IMG/VR virus record: IMGVR_UViG_3300027881_000007
Span: 1 to 64,000 of that record
Reading direction: 5' to 3' (one strand)
DNA: 64,000 nt
From: a virus
This document shows, piece after piece, positions 43,114-50,326 of this stretch. Numbering within the stretch: the stretch's first letter is position 1; each line of letters starts with the position of its first letter. The notes under the pieces are model-generated. The model was given only the letters and a program-made list of their open reading frames with translations, was not told where the DNA came from and ran no database searches. A program made the translations under genes and the position numbers.

Positions 43114-43381
43114 ATACATGACCCCTACTAAGTATATCTTCTTTCAACTGTTTAGCTCCACACATTATAACCATATAATTCATACGTTCAATAAGGCATC
43201 TAATTTCTTTAGTCGTGGTCATACACCTACATACATATCCTGTGCAGTCACCACAGAAATATACCTTCTTACATGACGGACAATTAAAGCGATCCCCTGT
43301 ACGCATACCACAGTTGATGCAATATACAATCTCATCAATATCATCTATGATAATTAATTTTGCAGTTTTGCCTTTGATCAT
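43106..43381 (-). CDS. Zinc-ribbon protein, triplet copy 2
   Basis: 91 residues: CINC, CPSC, then CGDCTGYVCRC and a longer helical tail (IRCLIERMNYMVIMCGAKQL). The N-terminus MIKGKTAKLIIIDD is shared with copy 1. Leader GTAGGGGTCGTAT. It overlaps copy 3 by 8 bases. Confidence 0.65.
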   Translation of the reverse strand: MIKGKTAKLIIIDDIDEIVYCINCGMRTGDRFNCPSCKKVYFCGDCTGYVCRCMTTTKEIRCLIERMNYMVIMCGAKQLKEDILSRGHVYD

Positions 43382-43390
43382 ATACGACCC

Positions 43391-43606
43391 CTACAGATTC
43401 AGTTGCTTCATCTCCTCAATAGTCTCTCTCAATATATTAATGAGAGTATCAGAACATCCACACAAAGGTTCTGCATGACAATCACAGAAATATACACTCC
43501 CACATTGAGGACAAGTATACCAATCCTCTACTGGTTCATTACACCTCATACAGTATAGTACAGTATCATCTATAATGGTTAAGTCTGGAGTTTCGCCCTT
43601 GATCAT
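43391..43606 (-). CDS. Zinc-ribbon protein, triplet copy 1
   Basis: 71 residues: MIKGETPDLTIIDD, CMRC, CPQCGSVYFCDC, CGC, then a helix ending EEMKQLNL. Leader TATAGGAGTCATAT. All three copies keep two CxxC pairs and an extra Cys-rich knuckle, so eight to nine cysteines may bind two metals. Confidence 0.65.
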   Translation of the reverse strand: MIKGETPDLTIIDDTVLYCMRCNEPVEDWYTCPQCGSVYFCDCHAEPLCGCSDTLINILRETIEEMKQLNL

Positions 43607-43615
43607 ATATGACTC

Positions 43616-44419
43616 CTATATAGTTGGTGCTTTCTCTGGCCACTGCCCCATAGTGGGTTGTCCGGGCGGTATAACTTCTTCCTCTTGGGGTTTTGTATTT
43701 GAGGTTATATTTGTATTTTGTTCCTGTGGGGTATTTATTTGACCTATATGTTCAGTGTGTTCAGGGTCTTTTATGTAGGGTTTGTCAGAATCGAAGGGAG
43801 ACTGTTCCTTTTTGGACCTTTTGGAATTGAAGTATTCCTTTAGTTCAGGCGTGAGGTGGTGTAAACGGTTATTTGCGGATAGCATATCGAGCATATGGAT
43901 GAAGTGTACATATGGGTGGTAATCACGGAAGTTAAATTCGTCGGCATTCTTGACATCTGTAGACCATCGTCCTTGATGGAAGCGTAAACAGTCTTCTAGA
44001 ATGTCGTACATATCATCGGAATATAGTTGGAGGATGATTTCTCGGTTTTTCCTGAGCTTTTGTGCTGCGATCAAGTCGTGAGCATTTGCAGTATGAGATC
44101 GTTCTGTTGGATTTTCTCCATATTTCCAAGCGTCGTGCAACGCAATTGACAGGCATATGATGTCTGCATCAACTGATTTCGGTTCTGCTCCATACATCCT
44201 CATTACTTTAGTTGCTGCGTATAACATTTCATATGTATGCTCGATAACTGTCGGAACTCGCCCATCATCCTTATTGTGGTATTTCCCAGTTGACGAAGTT
44301 GGGCGTTGCCATATCGAATATATCTTAGTCAGCATTGCAGTCCACAACTTGAATCCATCCTCTGTCATGTTCTCTTTCAATAGATCATTCATCTCAGCTT
44401 CATAGTTCATGGTTGTCAT
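43616..44419 (-). CDS. HD-domain phosphohydrolase-like protein
   Basis: 267 residues. The HD core is visible: VIEHTYEMLYAATKV (first His), LSIALHDAWKYGE (His-Asp), HTANAHDLIAAQKL, RFHQGRW and HFIHMLDMLSANN (last Asp). This arrangement fits metal-dependent phosphohydrolases acting on nucleotides or cyclic dinucleotides. The C-terminal 50 residues are a disordered Lys/Pro/Gln tail. Preceded (minus sense) by an iteron-like region (44487-44557). A role in nucleotide metabolism or in defeating cyclic-nucleotide defence is inference. Confidence 0.75.
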   Translation of the reverse strand: MTTMNYEAEMNDLLKENMTEDGFKLWTAMLTKIYSIWQRPTSSTGKYHNKDDGRVPTVIEHTYEMLYAATKVMRMYGAEPKSVDADIICLSIALHDAWKYGENPTERSHTANAHDLIAAQKLRKNREIILQLYSDDMYDILEDCLRFHQGRWSTDVKNADEFNFRDYHPYVHFIHMLDMLSANNRLHHLTPELKEYFNSKRSKKEQSPFDSDKPYIKDPEHTEHIGQINTPQEQNTNITSNTKPQEEEVIPPGQPTMGQWPEKAPTI

Positions 44420-44486
44420 CCTCCCTTTCAGAGTTTCAAATTAATTCTATGTTTGCCTATGGCAACAGGTATTCAGAGTCTCATAT

Positions 44487-44557
44487 CGCGTTATATACGC
44501 CGCTATATACACCGCTATACATAAACAACTGTTTACAAACATAAATTATTGTTTATG
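44487..44557. promoter_or_regulatory. Three 12-bp iterons plus AT-rich inverted repeat
   Basis: Three tandem units with core CGYTATATAC or CGCTATAC start at 44487, 44499 and 44511. They abut an inverted repeat: CATAAACAA at 44520-44528 and TTGTTTATG at 44549-44557. It is the longest unassigned stretch in the accessory block and lies upstream of the HD gene. Operator, promoter or replication-origin candidate. Confidence 0.45.
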
Positions 44558-44876
44558 TCATCTTGTATGGATCAACTATAAGCCATTGCTCATACTCCCA
44601 CCGCCTCATATTAACTAATACATCACAATTGTCGTCGGTTCTAATAAAGATCCATCTTCGGGTGAAACCAGTTATGACCCCACGCTTACCTCTAACCTCT
44701 ACCTTCACATTAATGCTCAGTCTCTTATTGACCATGAAGTAGAAGTATGCGACCATGCTATCAATAAAGTTCTTGAGAGCTAACATGACTCCAAATGCAA
44801 TAAGAGTTTGAAATAGGAACCACCATAGTTGCGGTTTAACTGCTGTCATTATTTCCATCATCTCCTTCTGTCCCAT
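44553..44876 (-). CDS. Small membrane protein with MscS-like core
   Basis: 107 residues. A membrane helix (LWWFLFQTLIAFGVMLAL) is followed by an amphipathic helix and a beta domain (KVEVRGKRGVITGFTRRWIF, then DDNCDVLVNMRRWEYEQW). This order resembles the pore helix and beta domain of MscS-type channels, with much of the usual protein missing. GGAGAT precedes the start. Alternatively a simple membrane-tethered beta protein. Confidence 0.5.
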   Translation of the reverse strand: MGQKEMMEIMTAVKPQLWWFLFQTLIAFGVMLALKNFIDSMVAYFYFMVNKRLSINVKVEVRGKRGVITGFTRRWIFIRTDDNCDVLVNMRRWEYEQWLIVDPYKMT

Positions 44877-45258
44877 AACATATCTCCTTCTCTCTTAAGT
44901 ATTCTTTTACTATCTGTATAACTCGACTTCGTATGTCATTGAGCATTTTCTTAGTTCTTAGATGTTTTGGTTGATAAAGAGTCTCGTCGTCATAGAATTC
45001 CTGACCAATTCGTGAGTAAATCTCTTTTAAATGCTCACAAGACTCTGAACAGTTTACATATATTAGGCACTGTGAGCAAATTAGGTCATTTATCGGATCT
45101 GATAGGTTTTTCACTGTTGAGTCGATTTTGACCTGCTCACGTGGATCCTGCGTAAAAATTTTCTTTCTAATCATGGTGCATCCAACCGCCGCCTTTTCTA
45201 ACTTTTTATCTGGATGAGATTTTTTTATGGATCGGTCATACCCAATCTTGTATAGCAC
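44836..45258 (-). CDS. C-x2-C-x5-C-x3-C family protein 1
   Basis: 140 residues, the longest of the family. CSQCLIYVNCSESC lies at mid-protein, followed by helices (HLKEIYSRIGQEF; DIRSRVIQIVKEYLREKE). The first 60 residues are basic. The GTG start overlaps the preceding stop; an internal ATG (MIRKKIFTQD) is an alternative start. Motif shared with twelve other genes here. Confidence 0.6.
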   Translation of the reverse strand: MLYKIGYDRSIKKSHPDKKLEKAAVGCTMIRKKIFTQDPREQVKIDSTVKNLSDPINDLICSQCLIYVNCSESCEHLKEIYSRIGQEFYDDETLYQPKHLRTKKMLNDIRSRVIQIVKEYLREKEICYGTEGDDGNNDSS

Positions 45259-45476
45259 TAATTTTTTCCATCATGTAAGAGAATGATCCAGATGAAGGGG
45301 ATTAAGATAATAAGGAGCGTCATACAAACAATTAACTTAACGGGTTCCTTTAAAGCTCCTCTTCTCTCCTCTTGTCGCTCATACTTCCTCTTATCCTCAC
45401 AGGATATAGAACAAGCAGATATAATTAAGCAAGCGGGACAAGGATCCCTCAGTCGGGTAAACATCCACTTTTTCAT
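45258..45476 (-). CDS. C-x2-C-x5-C-x3-C family protein 2 with membrane helix
   Basis: 72 residues from the ATG at 45476. CPACLIISACSISC near the N-terminus is followed by a charged segment and a C-terminal membrane helix (LIVCMTLLIILIPFIWIILL). This copy places the Cys motif at the membrane. Confidence 0.6.
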   Translation of the reverse strand: MKKWMFTRLRDPCPACLIISACSISCEDKRKYERQEERRGALKEPVKLIVCMTLLIILIPFIWIILLHDGKN

Positions 45477-45517
45477 ACTCAAGATCCCACGAATTTTTTA
45501 GTATCCAATTTTTCACC

Positions 45518-45694
45518 CTATATAGGAGTTTCAACTCCATCTTCATCCACCTTAGAGTCCATATAGAAAATCAAACCCCCACATATAATCATATGGATAA
45601 AGAAAGCATTCCATAGACCCATAACAGGTAGACTAATGAAAATAGCAATTGCCATATTCAATACCACCAGGGTTATCCAAGGGTAGAACCACAT
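45518..45694 (-). CDS. Small two-helix membrane protein
   Basis: 58 residues. Two hydrophobic helices (MWFYPWITLVVLNMAIAIFI; NAFFIHMIICGGLIFYM) and an acidic tail (DSKVDEDGVETPI). GGAGGGGGAAGACTGA precedes the ATG. It fills a gap between clear genes. Holin-like in size; function unproved. Confidence 0.5.
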   Translation of the reverse strand: MWFYPWITLVVLNMAIAIFISLPVMGLWNAFFIHMIICGGLIFYMDSKVDEDGVETPI

Positions 45695-45710
45695 TCAGTC
45701 TTCCCCCTCC

Positions 45711-46145
45711 CTACCTTATACCATTAATTATGTCATAATTCTTCTTCACAAAAGCAAGGGCCTTCTTTTTACCCTTCTCCTCCAACTTCCTCATTAATAC
45801 CTTAACTTTCTCATCCTTGTCTTTCAACCCTTGCATATTTTTATCTAATAGTTCATTATACTTTTTCTTCTTCTCAGGATCTGTGGTCTTAGTGATCACT
45901 TTCTTAAGGGCACTAATGGCACATCTCTGGTGACATAGGATTCCTAACTTGCCACTCTTTGACATATACTGAACATATAGCATCCCCGGAAGGGTACCTA
46001 ATAGGAATCCTGTTGCTGTCTTGGTACTCAACTTTAGTAGTTTATCACACCTTCTATTACATGGTATGACCTCTTTCATAAATTCTTTGCCATAATATGC
46101 TTCATGTATGTATAACTGTTCTAAATAGGTATCCATTATTTCCAT
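45711..46145 (-). CDS. Basic helical protein with capsid-targeting-like N-terminus
   Basis: 144 residues from the ATG at 46145, preceded by GGAGGAGTTAAG. MEIMDTYLEQLYIHEAYYG is a looser version of the recurrent element (Y-L-x-x-L, then IHE-A). The following region has a hydrophobic segment (TATGFLLGTLPGMLYVQYM), three or four Cys, and a Lys/Glu-rich helical end (KKKKKYNELLDKNMQ type). Candidate internal virion protein. Confidence 0.5.
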   Translation of the reverse strand: MEIMDTYLEQLYIHEAYYGKEFMKEVIPCNRRCDKLLKLSTKTATGFLLGTLPGMLYVQYMSKSGKLGILCHQRCAISALKKVITKTTDPEKKKKYNELLDKNMQGLKDKDEKVKVLMRKLEEKGKKKALAFVKKNYDIINGIR

Positions 46146-46146
46146 C

Positions 46147-46335
46147 TTAACTCCTCCCCCTCCCCCTGTCCTCAATCCAATAAGGGGAATCCTCATCTAT
46201 ATTCAATAGTTTACCACAATGGTTACAGTATGCAGGGTACCCATCCATTACATAGGAAAATGTGTGCATACTCATACCTTTACATAGGGAGCAGACAAAT
46301 TTATCCAACCTCTCATAGTCTACAGCTTCTTTCAA
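46147..46335 (-). CDS. Small zinc-ribbon protein
   Basis: 62 residues. Pairs CSLC and CNHC form a zinc ribbon with a typical GYPAYCNHCGKLL knuckle. The start is a TTG with AGGTG 5 bases upstream; no ATG precedes the first Cys. Function unknown. Confidence 0.6.
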   Translation of the reverse strand: MKEAVDYERLDKFVCSLCKGMSMHTFSYVMDGYPAYCNHCGKLLNIDEDSPYWIEDRGRGRS

Positions 46336-46365
46336 TTTTTCACCTCCCTCTCCTTAGAACAATCC

Positions 46366-46812
46366 TTAAATGGTCATCTCTATATTCATTACTGTATCAG
46401 GATGCAATATCATATCGTCTTTGTTTATATGCCAATAGTCTTTAGTAGTACCACCAAACTTACGGGACATACCATCCCAATCTGCAATCATCTGTTTAAC
46501 ATACTTCATTGGCATAGGTATGGGGATTATCTCGTCTTTCCTAGTTACACTGACCCAATAATTCCAGTGGTGTTTATTTCTCTTTTGATGCCTTAACCAA
46601 CCCAACTGAAAGTTCATATTGTGTTCGTCAGACTGTTTGTACTCCTCGGTGCGATTTGTCTCATTAAAAAACCTTGCATATGGAATAAACTCTGACGGCA
46701 GAAACTTTGATAAATCATGGGTTATGCCATGGATGAATTGCCTAGACTTGACACACTCTATAAATACATTCCATTTATGCTCACACACATACCAAAAGTA
46801 TCTCCAGTACAT
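46366..46812 (-). CDS. DUF5662-like protein
   Basis: 148 residues from the ATG at 46812. The pattern fits DUF5662, a family I recall from phages: THDLSKFLPSEFIPYARFF, then GWLRHQKRNKHHWNYWVSV, MPMKYVKQMIADWDGMS and ILHPDTV. The conserved His and Asp residues resemble HD-type hydrolases, so a phosphohydrolase role is plausible but untested. Confidence 0.75.
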   Translation of the reverse strand: MYWRYFWYVCEHKWNVFIECVKSRQFIHGITHDLSKFLPSEFIPYARFFNETNRTEEYKQSDEHNMNFQLGWLRHQKRNKHHWNYWVSVTRKDEIIPIPMPMKYVKQMIADWDGMSRKFGGTTKDYWHINKDDMILHPDTVMNIEMTI

Positions 46813-46813
46813 A

Positions 46814-46948
46814 CTACTCAACCTCTTGTTCTCTTATATCAGAACAATCCTCACAGGTATATTCCATCTCCTCTCCTACAAGGAAACATACCACAGGTTC
46901 ATTACTTATCATAGGGTCTATCTGTTTATTACAGTCAGAACAGTTCAC
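46814..46948 (-). CDS. Small zinc-binding protein
   Basis: 44 residues from a GTG with AGGAG five bases upstream, just after the previous stop. CSDC and CEDC pairs separated by about 28 residues form a short zinc site. Acidic. Tightly spaced with the DUF5662 gene downstream. Confidence 0.5.
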   Translation of the reverse strand: MNCSDCNKQIDPMISNEPVVCFLVGEEMEYTCEDCSDIREQEVE

Positions 46949-46956
46949 ATTAACTC

Positions 46957-47220
46957 CTATATATGCAGGAACAATGATGCCATAGCTCCACCAAATAATA
47001 TTACCCAAAATATCAACTTCATAGCTTCCACTGTATCAAATAGGTTCTTCCTAATCACACCACACCTACTATTATATAAAATACATTGCTCACACACTTC
47101 AGTACATATAGTTTCAATGAGGCATCTCTCACAGGGGTTTCTTAGTATCTTAACCCTGTTGAGTCCTTCTATCAACTTGTCATCCCATATCCATTGACGG
47201 TCATCCATATTGTCATCCAT
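46957..47220 (-). CDS. C-x2-C-x5-C-x3-C family protein 3 with membrane helix
   Basis: 87 residues. CERCLIETICTEVC sits near residue 35, followed by CILYNSRCG and a C-terminal membrane helix (MKLIFWVILFGGAMASLFLHI). AGGAGTTGGG precedes the ATG. Like copy 2, it couples the motif to the membrane. Confidence 0.6.
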   Translation of the reverse strand: MDDNMDDRQWIWDDKLIEGLNRVKILRNPCERCLIETICTEVCEQCILYNSRCGVIRKNLFDTVEAMKLIFWVILFGGAMASLFLHI

Positions 47221-47262
47221 CCCAACTCCTACCTTGAAAACTCAGAGTCCAAGTCCGAATTT

Positions 47263-47655
47263 TCATTGAGGTCCATACTTGGGTAATGTGATCCAGGGTT
47301 TTTTGTATTCAGTCTTGCTAAAACTAACCTTCTCTGAATAATAACCATTTGATTCACCTAACCATCTAATGGTCACAGAACCTATAATGGTTGACAACTT
47401 ATAGAATGTCCATGTAAAACTCTCACTACCATACTCCACAGAGTGGTCGTGCTTCTCATTACTAACAACCTCTTCGGCCAACAGTATGGGGTTACCAATT
47501 AAATCCTTTAAATCTCCAACAACATCCACGATGTTGACGGTTTCACATCAGTCTTTGGCATGATACATCTTATATATATCACCTTCTTCGGTGGTAAATG
47601 TCATCTCCGTACTGCCTACATTACCATTGATCTCCTTTATGATCTCATTTTTCAT
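47263..47655 (-). CDS. Possible UGA-readthrough (selenocysteine-type) gene, or gene broken by one stop
   Basis: ATG at 47655 overlaps the preceding stop (ATGA). The frame runs 35 codons ([12 protein letters not shown] ... YHAKD), meets TGA at 47550-47548, then continues in the same frame through [20 protein letters not shown] to a stop at 47263, 130 sense codons in all. The whole reads like one conserved phage protein family I recall (DUF7448-like) in which D-C-C-E-S-V follows the H-x-x-D segment; here the first Cys codon is TGA. The only restart codon, GTG at 47529, has no ribosome site. A 17-base perfect hairpin with a GTG loop (47520-47536) begins 11 bases after the TGA, as in E. coli fdhF. 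A simple nonsense mutation remains possible. Confidence 0.55.
47520..47536 (-). promoter_or_regulatory. Candidate bacterial SECIS hairpin
   Basis: Minus strand CAACATC-GTG-GATGTTG: seven perfect pairs and a three-base loop starting with G, beginning 11 bases after an in-frame UGA. Distance, stem length and loop G meet the usual bacterial SECIS rules; no bulged U is visible in the upper stem. Confidence 0.45.
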
Positions 47656-47963
47656 TTCTTCGAACCTTGCCACTTGTCGTCCCTCCGCCTCAATTCAAAT
47701 TGATACTCATTACCGTCCCTGAACTCCAGCCTGTGGATACACAACTCCCACCATAGTAGTTTAATGGACTTCCATTTTAGTTTGATTGTCATCTTCAACT
47801 CCTTGAACTCTTCCATCAACTTAATGTATTCGTCTGCAGCTATCTTATCTATAATATAAGTAGAACTCATGAGGCTGTGTCTTTCTAATCTCTGTATGAT
47901 ATTGTTCTTCATCCTTTCGATGACTCTATCTATTGCATCATTCCATCCTTTGTAATAGTCCAT
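47652..47963 (-). CDS. Small protein of unknown function
   Basis: 103 residues, basic and helical (AIDRVIERMKNNIIQRLERH; YIKLMEEFKELKMTIKLKWK), ending FELRRRDDKWQG. Its stop overlaps the start of the UGA-containing gene, so the two are translationally coupled. Not recognised. Confidence 0.55.
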   Translation of the reverse strand: MDYYKGWNDAIDRVIERMKNNIIQRLERHSLMSSTYIIDKIAADEYIKLMEEFKELKMTIKLKWKSIKLLWWELCIHRLEFRDGNEYQFELRRRDDKWQGSKK

Positions 47964-47969
47964 AATCCG

Positions 47970-48287
47970 TCACTCTACGAGAGTGTCCACAATATAGTTT
48001 AGGTTTTCTATTAACTCGTCCTCACTAACCTTATATGTACATCCTCCTAACCATCCCATCATTGCTCCATAAACTGTATGATAATTCTGACACGCTCCAC
48101 TACATATAGTGAATACTAGACAGTCTGTGCATATTTCTCTAACAACCAATGTTACTACGGCCATTAAATCCCATCCACTTCGAATGATCTTTGTGTGATC
48201 TTGTGCGGCCAAGTTTATACTGCTATGGTTGTATTTGAAGTCTGCCACACTGGGGATAATGTCAATTTTCTTCATGATTGCTGTCAT
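47970..48287 (-). CDS. C-x2-C-x5-C-x3-C family protein 4
   Basis: 105 residues. CTDCLVFTICSGAC near residue 53, then NYHTVYGAMMGWLGG and YKVSEDELIENLNYIVDTLVE. It belongs to subgroup A (Y-x-x-M-x-W-L after the motif) with copies 5, 6 and 7. The upstream gene overlaps its start. Confidence 0.65.
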   Translation of the reverse strand: MTAIMKKIDIIPSVADFKYNHSSINLAAQDHTKIIRSGWDLMAVVTLVVREICTDCLVFTICSGACQNYHTVYGAMMGWLGGCTYKVSEDELIENLNYIVDTLVE

Positions 48288-48543
48288 CTTCTTCTTTAAA
48301 CTCCTTTAATATAGTCCAGAACTTCTCTTCTATTCTCTTTTTAGATACATTTAGGTCAGCTATATCTACTAACCATTTCCACATACGACCATAGACCGCG
48401 TCGAAACTAGGGCAACCTATGGTGCAAGTCGATACCACGAGACATTCCTTACAGAGGTTTTCGTCTATTAGGGGTCTGGTTGTCTCTGTGGCATCTTGAT
48501 ATAATGCCTCGACCCTCACTTCGAGGTCATGTATGTTGGACAT
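48262..48543 (-). CDS. C-x2-C-x5-C-x3-C family protein 5
   Basis: 93 residues. CKECLVVSTCTIGC near residue 31, then SFDAVYGRMWKWLVDIADLN and a charged helix. AAGGAG lies 10 bases before the ATG. Subgroup A. Confidence 0.65.
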   Translation of the reverse strand: MSNIHDLEVRVEALYQDATETTRPLIDENLCKECLVVSTCTIGCPSFDAVYGRMWKWLVDIADLNVSKKRIEEKFWTILKEFKEEDDSNHEEN

Positions 48544-48763
48544 CCTTTATAATCTCCTTGAAGTCTATTATATTCCAAAAGTCCGTAAAACCTTGACAGG
48601 GTAATTTCCAACCCATATGTGTAGAACGCCAGTTGGTATCACCCCACATACCAATGCTGATTTTAGATTCGCCACACCTCTCACAGTACCACATCTCTCC
48701 GCCACCAATCCATTTGTGGGTACGGTCATATCTATAGACTTCTCTATCACTTATAGTTGTCAT
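48527..48763 (-). CDS. Small zinc-binding-like protein
   Basis: 78 residues. One CERC pair (MWYCERCGESKISIGMW) and a late Cys, with many Trp and Gly residues. Likely a half zinc ribbon. Overlaps copy 5 and the next gene. Confidence 0.5.
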   Translation of the reverse strand: MTTISDREVYRYDRTHKWIGGGEMWYCERCGESKISIGMWGDTNWRSTHMGWKLPCQGFTDFWNIIDFKEIIKDVQHT

Positions 48764-48887
48764 ACTTAGACTTCCAGGGCTTCCAGTAGTAGGGACAATA
48801 TAAACCTTTTTTACCTGCCTGGGGGCTGTGGCAATAACATACTCTACCTATCTTTATTCCGTGCATACAATAACCTTTTATATTCAT
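48747..48887 (-). CDS. Small Cys-rich protein
   Basis: 46 residues from the ATG at 48887, with GAGTGG upstream. MNIKGYCMHGIKIGRVCYCHS and GLYCPYYWKPWKSK hold four Cys and two His, a possible zinc site. An upstream in-frame ATG at 48971 would add a segment with two more Cys (LCEW, ECEW) but overlaps the next gene by 46 bases. Start uncertain. Confidence 0.45.
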   Translation of the reverse strand: MNIKGYCMHGIKIGRVCYCHSPQAGKKGLYCPYYWKPWKSKYDNYK

Positions 48888-48925
48888 TTTATGCCACTCA
48901 CATTCATTTTGTCTACTTTTAAATT

Positions 48926-49213
48926 CTATGATAATTCTCCACTCACATAGTCTAAACCGAGGCACTCCCATAGGTCTTCTCTTAAACTACCATATACCCA
49001 CCAAGTGCAATGCTCTCGTCTTATAGTGTGACAAGTAACACAAGTTTTGAATGTATTGAATCGACCATCCCATTTACCATTAACTCTTTCATACTTCTGC
49101 CCTGGTAGAATCGGTTCACCACATTCACAACACTTATGGGTCTTCCTGGCAACTACAACCTTCTCTGTAGCAAACTCAGGCATATCGCCCGTGTCATTAC
49201 ATACACATTTCAT
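48926..49213 (-). CDS. Zinc-binding protein
   Basis: 95 residues. KCVCNDTGDMPEF opens the protein; CCECGEPILPGQKYE and CVTCHTIRREHC form a zinc ribbon with a third pair. WVYGSLREDLWECLG ends it. I recall similar proteins in other phages (HKC-x-x-C, PG-x-x-Y), without a function. Four-base overlap with the following gene. Confidence 0.6.
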   Translation of the reverse strand: MKCVCNDTGDMPEFATEKVVVARKTHKCCECGEPILPGQKYERVNGKWDGRFNTFKTCVTCHTIRREHCTWWVYGSLREDLWECLGLDYVSGELS

Positions 49214-49500
49214 GTTGAATCTCCAATCTCTATTTGCTTGTTCTTAAATAGGTTTTCGTGACCCTGAAAACCAGGGAACAGCTGATAATAAGATAGTCCA
49301 TCTGCCTTAATTTCATCTAATTCAACAGATAAATGTGTAGGTATAAAGTCTCCTGAATATTCAGAACTTTTATTTGAGAGGTATATATTTGTAACTATAT
49401 GTCCAGTCTCTTGATGGAATTTATATAATAGTTGGGCAAGTCGGGATTCAAGTTCACACCTCTTCTTCTTTATTTTCTCTAGGTCTTTCATCTTCTTCAT
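49210..49500 (-). CDS. Small protein of unknown function
   Basis: 96 residues. A basic coiled N-terminal helix (KKMKDLEKIKKKRCELESRL) is followed by a mixed domain (HLSVELDEIKADGLSYYQLF). No known motif. Confidence 0.5.
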   Translation of the reverse strand: MKKMKDLEKIKKKRCELESRLAQLLYKFHQETGHIVTNIYLSNKSSEYSGDFIPTHLSVELDEIKADGLSYYQLFPGFQGHENLFKNKQIEIGDST

Positions 49501-49501
49501 T

Positions 49502-49747
49502 TCAACTCCTTCTCTTTGAGGACTTAGACTTCAGTTTCTTGATTTTGTGTCCCTTCACTTTGTGAGGTGGCAACTTATAACCTACAAGCTCCCCCGAGAA
49601 TCTGCCAAATACATCCATGGGTTTTAGTCTTTTATTGCACACGGGACATCTATATTTCTTATCATTATCGTCGAACCATGCTTCACCAGTACACCAGTCG
49701 CTCATTCTAAATCTCCCATGACCTCCCTTACCTTCTCGCTTGCTCAA
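49502..49747 (-). CDS. Small basic zinc-ribbon protein
   Basis: 81 residues. A CPVC pair (YRCPVCNKRLKPMDVFGRFSG) and one upstream Cys (SDWCTGEAW) sit between basic ends (KREGKGGHGRFRM; KVKGHKIKKLKSKSSKRRS). Probably binds nucleic acid. Confidence 0.55.
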   Translation of the reverse strand: MSKREGKGGHGRFRMSDWCTGEAWFDDNDKKYRCPVCNKRLKPMDVFGRFSGELVGYKLPPHKVKGHKIKKLKSKSSKRRS

Positions 49748-50096
49748 CTAAACCTTCTATTCTGTCTAATATTCCTAAGTAATTTAATTCGCCGGCCGTG
49801 TACTTGTGCTCATTATCATTTAACCACTGTACCATGCTTTTATATGTATCTAAGTACTCTGAACACACAACTTTACACACTGGGTCAACTAAACATTCCC
49901 CACATACTACACCTGATATAACAGTTAGTACTTCTCTAGCCGTGGGACCACACTCAAATTTATAGTTTAAACCTATCATCTTAATATTTACTGTTGGCTT
50001 CTTACATCCCTTTAGTTGTTGGTGTTCCTTCGAACCGGACGGGATGTTTATATAAATGGGGTCTACTGCTGTTAATTTATCTCTCATTATTTCCAT
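49728..50096 (-). CDS. C-x2-C-x5-C-x3-C family protein 6
   Basis: 122 residues from the ATG at 50096 (GGGGGA four bases upstream). CGECLVDPVCKVVC is followed by SEYLDTYKSMVQWLNDNEHK and a helix. About 65 residues precede the motif. Subgroup A. Confidence 0.65.
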   Translation of the reverse strand: MEIMRDKLTAVDPIYINIPSGSKEHQQLKGCKKPTVNIKMIGLNYKFECGPTAREVLTVISGVVCGECLVDPVCKVVCSEYLDTYKSMVQWLNDNEHKYTAGELNYLGILDRIEGLVEQARR

Positions 50097-50326
50097 CAAT
50101 TCCCCCAAGTCTCTACTAACTCGTCTAGTTTTATTTTGAACTCATCTTCTGTAACATTGTATCCTTTTATCCTGGAGAACCAACTTATCATTGTTCCATG
50201 TATCATGGAGTAGTTGTGACATGACATTTCACATATGAAACCAACCAGGCAGTCCTTACATACAACTTCCTCTATAGCAATTAATATATGTCTACCCCAT
50301 CCCGGTTTCCATTCTACTTGCTCCAC
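50096..50326 (-). CDS. C-x2-C-x5-C-x3-C family protein 7
   Basis: 76 residues. CKDCLVGFICEMSC near residue 23, then HNYSMIHGTMISWFSRIKGY and EDEFKIKLDELVE. Very similar in layout to copy 4. Stop and next start overlap (TGATG). Confidence 0.65.
   Translation of the reverse strand: MEQVEWKPGWGRHILIAIEEVVCKDCLVGFICEMSCHNYSMIHGTMISWFSRIKGYNVTEDEFKIKLDELVETWGN

Noticed and set aside
46619-47197. 192-residue plus-strand frame
   Set aside because: It is antisense to the DUF5662-like gene and a C-x2-C-x5-C-x3-C family gene, with no ribosome site; its low-complexity H/S/Y/L sequence is a shadow.
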